Source: CAYTLQ01 sp964438715 (GTDB taxonomy: Bacteria > Bacteroidota > Ignavibacteria > Ignavibacteriales > Ignavibacteriaceae). Taken from it: a stretch of DNA of 14,547 bases. Each line of letters begins with the position of its first letter. Within the stretch, counting starts at the first letter, position 1. Position numbers and translations under genes: made by a program. Under the pieces are notes generated by a model, which saw only the letters and a list, made by a program, of their open reading frames with translations, did no database searches and was not told where the DNA came from. Shown here piece by piece: positions 7,308 to 13,258 of this stretch. The stretch covers positions 1 to 14,547 of the forward strand of contig CAYTLQ010000025.1 of NCBI GenBank assembly GCA_964438715.1. The letters are read 5' to 3'.

Positions 7308-8813
7308 GTGAATCAGGAACAAATTCTTGCTCTTACCAAAGAGTTATCGACATCGTTTAATTACTCTTCAAAAGAAACAGCAATTATTCTTGGTGCGGGA
7401 CACGGTAAAAGAATAAAATCCCAGCGTTCAAAAATGCTTCATAATATATGGGGGGTATCAACAGTTGAAAGGGTGGTAAATGCCTGTAAAGCCGCAATTC
7501 CTGAAATTAATATTATCACAGTCGTTGGTATAAAGGCAGGCGATGTGATGCAAACTATCGGAAAAAGACCCAACAGTCTATTTGCTTATCAGGCTGAACA
7601 AAAAGGAACCGGCCATGCTGTGCAAGTGGGTCTTGAGGTGATTACCGATAAAAATTATTCAGGAATAATCTATGTATTCCCGGGAGATATGGGACTAATT
7701 AATAAGGAGGCAATATCCGATTTTCGTACTGCCTTTCTCAACTCCGGTACCGATATGATGGTACTTACCGGAATCTATGAAGGACCGGTTGAATTAAATA
7801 ATTATGGAAGAATAATCCGCGTGAAAGCGTATGATGATAGCGGTGTATCTTCGGGTGATGATGAAGGTAAAGTGATTGAAATAATGGAACATAAAGATAT
7901 TCTCGCATTGGATGCATCGAAGCCATACACAAGAATTTATAATAACCGAACATACTCTTATACAAAAGAAGAACTATTAAATATCCGTGAATATAATTCC
8001 AGTGTATATGCTTTTGATTATAAAAAATTGGTAAGTCTGGTTTATTCAATTATGAGTAACAATGCACAACAGGAAATATACATAACAGATCTTATCGCCT
8101 TATTTAATAGTTCAGGGTACAAAGTCAGCGCATCCAGTCCAAAAGAGCAGTATGTGGTAATGGGCTTTAATGATAAAACGGTTCTTAAGGAAATGGAAAA
8201 TATTTTCCGAAAAAATGTGTATGATAAACTGCGTAATATTATTGAGATAGATGACCCGGAAGATTTTTACATTGCAGAGGATGTTGTAGAGCAGATTATC
8301 GAAATGGACAAAAAAGGTATTCCGCTTGATATAAGAATTGGAAAAGGCGTGCATATCGGGGCTAGAGCAAAATTGAACTATAATCTTTGGTTGAAAAGAG
8401 GGGTATTTGTTGATGGGGAAGTAATTTTTGGTAAGAATGTTCGTGTTTGGGAAGGTGCCCATCTTTCCTGTCTAAAAGGACAGAATTTTATTATTGGTGA
8501 TAATGTTGAAATACTGTGGGGTGATATAATTAAAGGCAATATTGTTATTGGAGATAACTGCCGAATTGAATCCAGTGTTAATATGACCGGAAGTGATGAA
8601 TTTCCTTTGCGAATCGGGAAAAATGTACTTATAAAAGGTACTAGCTATGTATTTGGCTGTACGATTGAAGATGATATTCACATTGAGCATAGTGTGCTAA
8701 TTAAGAAACGGGTAAACAGACTGGTTAAGCGTAACGGTGAAGTTCAGAGAATAAGCTATTACTTGCCGATGCCTTCAGGCATAGATGCAATCGAGTCTCT
8801 TGAACAGCATTAA
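7308..8813 (+). CDS. GlmU-like nucleotidyltransferase with left-handed beta-helix tail
   Basis: Residue numbers use the GTG start at 7308 (501 residues). The N-terminal half (about 24-290) is a sugar-phosphate nucleotidyltransferase fold. ILGAGHGKRIKSQRSK at 27-42 corresponds to the LAAGxGTRMxSxxPK pyrophosphorylase signature, with K42 at the catalytic lysine position. AEQKGTGHAVQ at 96-106 matches the GlmU uridine-binding block and FPGDMGL at 124-130 the metal-binding Asp block. LNNYGRIIR at 163-171 and EYNSSVYAFD at 228-237 are further GlmU-like blocks. The C-terminal part (about 340-470) has hexapeptide repeats typical of a left-handed beta-helix, such as IRIGKGVHIGARAKL and IVIGDNCRIESSVNM. 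Odd points: Thr to Lys and Pro to Ser changes in the signature, and a tail that does not show the GlmU acetyltransferase blocks I would expect. It probably activates a sugar 1-phosphate with UTP or another NTP. True bifunctional GlmU (acetylation plus UDP-GlcNAc formation) is less likely. A 501-residue length is slightly above GlmU. The gene is monocistronic. Confidence 0.85.
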   Translation: MNQEQILALTKELSTSFNYSSKETAIILGAGHGKRIKSQRSKMLHNIWGVSTVERVVNACKAAIPEINIITVVGIKAGDVMQTIGKRPNSLFAYQAEQKGTGHAVQVGLEVITDKNYSGIIYVFPGDMGLINKEAISDFRTAFLNSGTDMMVLTGIYEGPVELNNYGRIIRVKAYDDSGVSSGDDEGKVIEIMEHKDILALDASKPYTRIYNNRTYSYTKEELLNIREYNSSVYAFDYKKLVSLVYSIMSNNAQQEIYITDLIALFNSSGYKVSASSPKEQYVVMGFNDKTVLKEMENIFRKNVYDKLRNIIEIDDPEDFYIAEDVVEQIIEMDKKGIPLDIRIGKGVHIGARAKLNYNLWLKRGVFVDGEVIFGKNVRVWEGAHLSCLKGQNFIIGDNVEILWGDIIKGNIVIGDNCRIESSVNMTGSDEFPLRIGKNVLIKGTSYVFGCTIEDDIHIEHSVLIKKRVNRLVKRNGEVQRISYYLPMPSGIDAIESLEQH

Positions 8814-8853
8814 ATATTCTGATGGTCGTTAATACTGAGAAAAGGACTTTTTC

Positions 8854-8897
8854 AGCGGTAGGTGATTTCAAAAAGCCTACCGCTTTATTATTATTCT
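8854..8897 (+). terminator. Rho-independent terminator after the GlmU-like gene
   Basis: AGCGGTAGG at 8854-8862 pairs perfectly with CCTACCGCT at 8876-8884 (9 bp plus one possible G-U), with a loop of about 12 bases, followed by the T-rich tail TTATTATTATTC. It begins about 40 bases after the stop codon. A second weaker hairpin, CTGAGAAAAG...CTTTTTCAG at 8835-8855, overlaps the left arm by two bases. Confidence 0.85.
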
Positions 8898-8954
8898 TTA
8901 TGAACATTTTAATTGGTGGGTAGCAAATAAATAACCGAATTAGATAGGAAAAAT

Positions 8955-8983
8955 AAAAAAAGCGGCATAGAGCCGCTTTTTTT
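8955..8983 (-). terminator. Rho-independent terminator of rpsT, symmetric
   Basis: On the minus strand AAAAAAAGCGGC, a TCTAT loop, then GCCGCTTTTTTT. The GC core is 5 bp, extended by A7/T7. It lies about 20 bases beyond the rpsT stop. Because it is symmetric it can also stop plus-strand read-through from the GlmU-like gene. Confidence 0.93.
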
Positions 8984-9001
8984 GAAAAACCTGCAAAAAA
9001 G

Positions 9002-9262
9002 CTATGCTTTTTCCAATTTGTTTTTATAAAGTGTAAGCGCCGATTTTCTGCGGGCGGCGGTATTTCTGTGGATACGACCTTTTGCCACCATCTTATCAAT
9101 AAACGCTACGGCATCTTTGTAAAGGACTGCAACTTCTTCTTTTTTCTCAGACTCCAGAACCTTATTCGATAATGTTTTCAAGCGTGAAAGCGATGACTTA
9201 TTTATAATTCTGCGGCGCTCGCTTACTCTAATCCGTTTCTTCGCGGACTTATGATTTGCCAT
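9002..9262 (-). CDS. rpsT: 30S ribosomal protein S20
   Basis: An 86-residue, strongly basic, alpha-helical protein that binds 16S rRNA in the body of the small subunit during assembly. Family hallmarks are the start MANHKSAKKRIRVSERRR, the three-helix pattern, and the close IHRNTAARRKSALTLYKNKL at 64-83. Length is normal and nothing is missing. An AAGG nine bases before the ATG acts as ribosome binding site; a second AAAGG lies only three bases before the start. The gene is a stand-alone unit with its own promoter (9300-9330) and terminator (8955-8983), as is common for rpsT. Confidence 0.98.
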   Translation of the reverse strand: MANHKSAKKRIRVSERRRIINKSSLSRLKTLSNKVLESEKKEEVAVLYKDAVAFIDKMVAKGRIHRNTAARRKSALTLYKNKLEKA

Positions 9263-9299
9263 TTACCTTTACCTTAAATTATAACTTTTTAATGAACAA

Positions 9300-9330
9300 C
9301 AAATTTACAACGAATTTCTATTATTTCAAA
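9300..9330 (-). promoter_or_regulatory. Bacteroidota-type promoter of rpsT
   Basis: Read on the minus strand: TTTG (9327-9330), a 19-base gap, then TAAATTTG (9300-9307). Both elements and the spacing match the TTTG-N(17-23)-TAnnTTTG promoter known from Bacteroides and Flavobacterium. The expected transcription start near 9293 gives a leader of about 30 bases before the rpsT ATG. This is the best promoter call in the window. Confidence 0.7.
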
Positions 9331-9404
9331 AAAGAATTAAAAAAAGTCTTAAAACATTTGAAATGAGAGTATTGGTAAAATCGGTTTTTTCAGCCAAAAT
9401 CAAA

Positions 9405-9809
9405 CTATTGAATATGAGAGGGGTCCATATAAAAAATCTCCCAAAGGTGACCATCGCAGTCCTGGAAGGATCTTTGGTACATAAATCCATGGTCAATTGC
9501 CGGCCTTGGCTCTGTTCCACCCGCACCAAGAACTTTTTGCATAATTTCATCAACTTCATTTCGGGACTCAGTCGCAAGAGCGAGAATGGTTTCGGTTACT
9601 GAAGAGGTATCTGCTATCTGTTTGTTGATGAATCCCTTAAAAAACGATTCCGTCAAAAGCATCACATAAATATGTTGACTGATTATCATGCAAGCAGCAT
9701 TTTCGTCGGTAAATTGTGGATTGAATGTAAAACCGAGTTTTGTAAAAAACTCCTTTGACCTTTCAAGGCCTTTTACCGGAATATTGACAAAAATTTTATC
9801 GATGCTCAT
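9405..9809 (-). CDS. VOC-superfamily (glyoxalase/dioxygenase fold) protein, COG3607 type
   Basis: A 134-residue protein from the preferred ATG at 9807-9809. It has two beta-alpha-beta-beta-beta halves of the vicinal oxygen chelate fold. Visible signatures are IFVNIPVKGLERSKEFFTKL at 6-25 (typical first strand and helix), GFTFNPQFTDENAACMIIS, a VMLLTE strand, and the second half closing with SFQDCDGHLWEIFYMDP at 114-130, where E124 sits at the usual metal-ligand position. The sequence resembles the widespread predicted lactoylglutathione lyase group COG3607, for which no substrate is firmly assigned. An in-frame ATG 17 codons upstream would add residues not typical of the family, so it was rejected. 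No Shine-Dalgarno is seen. It lies 109 bases downstream of the GNAT gene on the same strand and could be transcribed with it. Confidence 0.88.
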   Translation of the reverse strand: MSIDKIFVNIPVKGLERSKEFFTKLGFTFNPQFTDENAACMIISQHIYVMLLTESFFKGFINKQIADTSSVTETILALATESRNEVDEIMQKVLGAGGTEPRPAIDHGFMYQRSFQDCDGHLWEIFYMDPSHIQ

Positions 9810-9862
9810 AAAATGCTTTAAAGAATAATTAACGAAATGTTGTTGAAACAATATACACATAA

Positions 9863-9885
9863 ACTCTCAGAAAATCTCAGAGAGT
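9863..9885. repeat. Small hairpin with internal direct repeat between the GNAT and VOC genes
   Basis: ACTCTC at 9863-9868 pairs with GAGAGT at 9880-9885 (6 bp, 11-base loop). Within it TCTCAGA occurs twice, at 9865-9871 and 9875-9881. On the minus strand the stem is followed by only a short TTT, so it would be a weak terminator at best for the GNAT gene. Confidence 0.3.
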
Positions 9886-9918
9886 GAGGAAATAACTCTG
9901 TATTTGAATTTAAAAGTT

Positions 9919-10524
9919 TTATAAAATTCGTAGAAGTCTGGTTTTTATTTTTTCCCATTCATTCGCAAGGATGCTGAAATAAACGGTATCCCTGCGGTGT
10001 CCGTCAGCCATTAATGTGTGACTGCGTAACCTGCCCTCTTCCACAGCTCCGATTTTCTTCAATGCACTAATTGCGGCAATATTGCGTGCATCGGTTTTAA
10101 ATTCTACGCGCTGATAATGTTCGGATTCAAAGATGTATTGCAGAAGCAGAAACTTTGCATGTAAATTAATCTTTTTCCCTCTGAATGCTTTTCCGAGCCA
10201 TGTTGCGCCTATTTCTGTTCTTTTGTCCCTGAAAGAGATATTTAAATAACTTGTTGTGCCTATTACAGTATTGTCGTTCAGAGCAATGATAAACGGATAT
10301 CGGTTGTATTCCTTACGACCTTTTAGTGCAGTATAAAAGAAATCGGTAAATTCGTGTTCAGGAAATACGGGCTTTGGAAAATACGGATAGCCCCTAAATT
10401 CTTTCGCAACTTGCCATAAAAGATTATAGTGACTTTCGGTCAGCGGTAATAATTGTATAAGCTCACTTGCCAAAATTATATCTTTTTCGAATGGGAATGA
10501 ATCTATTGCGGAATCTGAAGACAT
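9919..10524 (-). CDS. GNAT-family N-acetyltransferase, RimJ/RimL-like
   Basis: A 201-residue acetyl-CoA-dependent N-acetyltransferase of the Acetyltransf_3 (RimJ/RimL-like) type. Its fold starts near residue 17 (ILASELIQLLPLTESHY) with the usual first strand and substrate helix. FIIALNDNTVIGTTSYL at 78-94 is the second-strand block, EIGATWLGKAFRGKKINLHAK at 104-124 is motif A that binds the acetyl-CoA pyrophosphate, and RVEFKTDARNIAAISALKKIGAVEEGRLR at 139-167 is motif B with the asparagine and EGxLR tail. It ends with the family-typical DTVYFSILANEW at 179-190. In motif A the RGxGxG/A consensus is RGKKIN; the change at the last glycine is seen in this subfamily as I recall it. The true acceptor is unknown: ribosomal-protein tails, small amines or antibiotics are all possible. 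The first 14 or so residues are a non-conserved extension. No Shine-Dalgarno is visible. Confidence 0.92.
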   Translation of the reverse strand: MSSDSAIDSFPFEKDIILASELIQLLPLTESHYNLLWQVAKEFRGYPYFPKPVFPEHEFTDFFYTALKGRKEYNRYPFIIALNDNTVIGTTSYLNISFRDKRTEIGATWLGKAFRGKKINLHAKFLLLQYIFESEHYQRVEFKTDARNIAAISALKKIGAVEEGRLRSHTLMADGHRRDTVYFSILANEWEKIKTRLLRIL

Positions 10525-10607
10525 TTGTCAATATTTAAATTAGTTATACATTACAATAAGTTACGCAATTCTTTTAAGAATTTACATTATGTAGCCTTTA
10601 AAATATC

Positions 10608-10640
10608 ATTGATTTACCCTCCCTCTATATCGTATATTTG
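10608..10640 (+). promoter_or_regulatory. Bacteroidota-type promoter for the GH2-like / smc unit
   Basis: ATTG at 10608-10611, a 21-base gap, then an exact TAnnTTTG element (TATATTTG) at 10633-10640. Expected transcription start is near 10647, giving a leader of about 30 bases to the GTG at 10677. Because smc begins two bases after the GH2-like stop, this promoter probably drives both genes. Confidence 0.55.
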
Positions 10641-10660
10641 CAAGATTGGATTTTTTAGAA

Positions 10661-10666
10661 AAAGGA
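10661..10666 (+). promoter_or_regulatory. Ribosome binding site of the GH2-like gene
   Basis: AAAGGA, ten bases before GTG at 10677. It supports the GTG start, which also places a complete signal peptide at the N-terminus. Confidence 0.5.
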
Positions 10667-10676
10667 CTACCCACTA

Positions 10677-13256
10677 GTGCGATTTAATGTAATTCTGTTA
10701 ATTTTTGTACTCACGCTCAGTAGTATCCATCCGCAGATAGTTTTCCACTCAGATCCCGAGTATAAGATTTCAGAGAATACACTCGATTTTCTTGGAAAAT
10801 CCTCACTTCGGCAAAAGATTCTTCTTAACGGTAACTGGAATGTCTATAAGAGTAAAAATAGTAACTCTGTTGTAAAAGTTAAAGTGCCGTCATATTTCGA
10901 AGGTGATGGAGAGTTAATATTCGAAAAGCAGTTTTTTTTGAGTAAGGAACAGTTAGAGCATTATGTGCCATATCTTCGGATAATGGGTCTCAGTTACTTT
11001 GCGGATATTTCACTCAATGGTTCCGTCATTTACCGGCACTCCAGTGGTTCATTGCCATTTTCAGTTTTTTTGCCGAAGGATTTACTTAAAAAAGACTCAA
11101 AAAATACTATCAGTATCAAGTTGATTTCTCACCTTGATTTCCGTTACACAATTCCGCCTAAAGGTCAGTTTTTATTTCCTCGTCAATTCGGCGGTATTTT
11201 CAGGGATATTTACATCGAATTGTTACCAAATATTTCCGTGGATCACTACGATTACAAGATTTCACTGAACTCCGGAAATTCCCAGGCTATCGTCGATTTG
11301 AGGGCTATAGTATCAAATCGTAATTACAAGCCGGATTCGGTTTTCTCTTCCACAGGTGACGATTTAACGGTTTCGTTTTCGATTGCCCCTACTTCAAATC
11401 CCGGACAGATAGTTTCTACAAACATTTCGGGACAGGTTGGGCGCGGCAGGGAAAAGGAGTTTGTGCAGAAACTTGAAATCAACTCGCCTTTATTATGGGC
11501 TCCCGAAAGTCCCACGGAATATCTTCTCAAAATTTCTCTTTACAATGGTGACCAACTTATAGATGTAGTAGAGAGAACGATTTGTATTTATAGTTTTCGT
11601 GTGATGAAAGAAAAGACTATTCTTAATGATAAAGAGTACTTTGTGCGTGGGGTTACCTATGTGCCATCTTATCCTGAATACGGCTTAATGGCAGACTATG
11701 CCAGAATGCGCGAAGATATTCTCCTTATAAAGGAAACCGGATTTAATGCAGTACGCATCACGAAAGCAATTCCCCACCAATATTTGCTTGCTCTTTGTCA
11801 GGAGATTGGATTGCTGGCGTTCATTGAAGTGCCATTGCAGTCGTTTGGAAGTTTTTCATTTGATGATGAAACATTCATCCCCCGTACCAAACATTTTATT
11901 GCTCAGTATGCCGAAGCGTACAGCAAATATCAGGCAGTTGCAGGCATGGGAGTACTCACCGGTACTTATCTTACCGGTAAAAACACTGTCACTTTCCTTA
12001 ATGAAGCCGCTGAAATTGTAAGAAAACAGGGTATTAAAACAGCGTTCGTTACATTTTCAAATTCCGATTTCCCTGAAATTGAGGGGATGGATTTTTACGG
12101 TATCGATTATCTGAACACAAACGCCAGTGAAATTTTTAACACCTATACACTAAAGGCAGGCGAAATAGGAGCTGGAAAGTTTTGGATTACCGAAGCCGCC
12201 GCATTAACAGTTTATGGAACTTCGAATGGGTATGTAAATCCGTTAACACGGGAGGCACAGGCTAAATTTTACTCTGATATGCTAAGTTATGCGGATCAGG
12301 CAAGAATTCCAGCCGTGTTTTTGGGTCCTATGTTTGATTACCGAACTGCATATAAAAATATAATTGGGGGATATTCAGATAATGACCTCATTCCAATTGG
12401 TATCATCGGAGAAGACAGGCGCCATGATCGTATTTCATATAAAGTGATTTTTGCCGCCTTGCATAATCAGGAAAAAGTTACTGTACCGTTAGGTATTAAA
12501 AAAGATAATGCTCCAATGGTGTTTGTAGTATTTGGCTTAGTGTTAGCAATTTTCCTTGGATTACTTGTTAATTCAGGGAAAAAATTCAGGGAGGATGCAC
12601 TTAGGGCATTAATTCGGCCGTATAACTTCTTTGCTGATGTTCGTGACCTGAGAATTTTTTCGCCACTCCAGACAATCATTGTTACTGTTCTCATTAGTGC
12701 GATTGGCGGTCTGATTGGAGCCAGTATATTGCACTATCTCAAAGACAGCATAGTTTTTGAAAGAATATTATTGGCTGTAGGGAGTGAATGGGTAATGTCC
12801 TTTGTCAGTTACCTCGCATGGACACCACTCGAATCAATTTTTATTATTGCTGGTGCTTTTCTTTTAATGAATTTGCTGGTAACTGTTGTGGTAAAATTGT
12901 TTTCCTTTTCGGTTATGAACAAGGTATTCTTCAGCAGTGTTTTTTATACAGTGAGTTGGACTGCAATTCCGGTGCTTTTACTTGTGCCGCTTGGTATAAT
13001 CTTATTCCGTGTATTAGTGATAGATGCAGTTAATGGTTATATTTATCTTTTTCTGCTGGTTTTCGGGATTTGGTTAGCATACCGGCTGTTTAAGGGGATT
13101 CATGTAATTTTCGATATTCATCCTGTACGGGTGTATTTTATCGGATTTCTTACTCTTACGGTTATCCCCCTTGCAGTGGTGTTTTATCTGCAAGTAGTAA
13201 ACAGAACACTTGATAATATTTTACCGGTTCTTTTCCAACTTAATTCGGGACTATAA
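10677..13256 (+). CDS. Exported GH2-fold protein fused to a multi-helix membrane domain; probable pseudo-glycosidase
   Basis: An 859-residue protein with GTG start. Residues 1-20 are a signal peptide. Residues about 45-185 form a GH2 sugar-binding jelly roll (LNGNWNVYK at 50-58, LSYFADISLNGSVIYRHSSG at 105-124, FGGIFRDIYIELLP at 171-184). Residues about 187-310 are the GH2 Ig-like domain, with SPLLWAPESPTEYLLKISLY at 270-289. Residues about 313-600 resemble the GH2 TIM barrel (DKEYFVRGVTYVPSYPEYG; GFNAVRITKAIPHQYLLALC). The family acid/base motif (typically GNE after a Trp) should fall near 424-430 but reads MGVLTGT, with no Glu. The usual R-x-S-H-Y-P segment reads RITKAIP. A nucleophile-like E506 remains in WITEAA. 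Hydrophobic segments lie at about 613-631, 664-686, 719-740, 757-782, 787-805 and 819-840, a six-helix C-terminal domain faintly like Yip1-type proteins. I infer a carbohydrate-binding or sensing protein anchored in the inner membrane; hydrolytic activity is doubtful. smc follows after two bases. Confidence 0.85.
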   Translation: MRFNVILLIFVLTLSSIHPQIVFHSDPEYKISENTLDFLGKSSLRQKILLNGNWNVYKSKNSNSVVKVKVPSYFEGDGELIFEKQFFLSKEQLEHYVPYLRIMGLSYFADISLNGSVIYRHSSGSLPFSVFLPKDLLKKDSKNTISIKLISHLDFRYTIPPKGQFLFPRQFGGIFRDIYIELLPNISVDHYDYKISLNSGNSQAIVDLRAIVSNRNYKPDSVFSSTGDDLTVSFSIAPTSNPGQIVSTNISGQVGRGREKEFVQKLEINSPLLWAPESPTEYLLKISLYNGDQLIDVVERTICIYSFRVMKEKTILNDKEYFVRGVTYVPSYPEYGLMADYARMREDILLIKETGFNAVRITKAIPHQYLLALCQEIGLLAFIEVPLQSFGSFSFDDETFIPRTKHFIAQYAEAYSKYQAVAGMGVLTGTYLTGKNTVTFLNEAAEIVRKQGIKTAFVTFSNSDFPEIEGMDFYGIDYLNTNASEIFNTYTLKAGEIGAGKFWITEAAALTVYGTSNGYVNPLTREAQAKFYSDMLSYADQARIPAVFLGPMFDYRTAYKNIIGGYSDNDLIPIGIIGEDRRHDRISYKVIFAALHNQEKVTVPLGIKKDNAPMVFVVFGLVLAIFLGLLVNSGKKFREDALRALIRPYNFFADVRDLRIFSPLQTIIVTVLISAIGGLIGASILHYLKDSIVFERILLAVGSEWVMSFVSYLAWTPLESIFIIAGAFLLMNLLVTVVVKLFSFSVMNKVFFSSVFYTVSWTAIPVLLLVPLGIILFRVLVIDAVNGYIYLFLLVFGIWLAYRLFKGIHVIFDIHPVRVYFIGFLTLTVIPLAVVFYLQVVNRTLDNILPVLFQLNSGL

Positions 13257-13258
13257 AA

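Noticed and set aside
8822..8923. Possible 33-codon ORF starting ATGGTCGTT on the plus strand
   Set aside because: It runs straight through the terminator hairpin of the GlmU-like gene, has no ribosome binding site, and its translation resembles no family I know.
8725..9099. Minus-strand ORF overlapping rpsT and the GlmU-like 3' end
   Set aside because: It crosses two terminators and lies over two well-supported genes; its translation is compositionally random.
9809..9860. Extended N-terminus of the VOC protein from the ATG at 9858-9860
   Set aside because: The added 17 residues are not part of the VOC fold, which begins at MSIDKIFVNIPV; no ribosome binding site supports the longer form.
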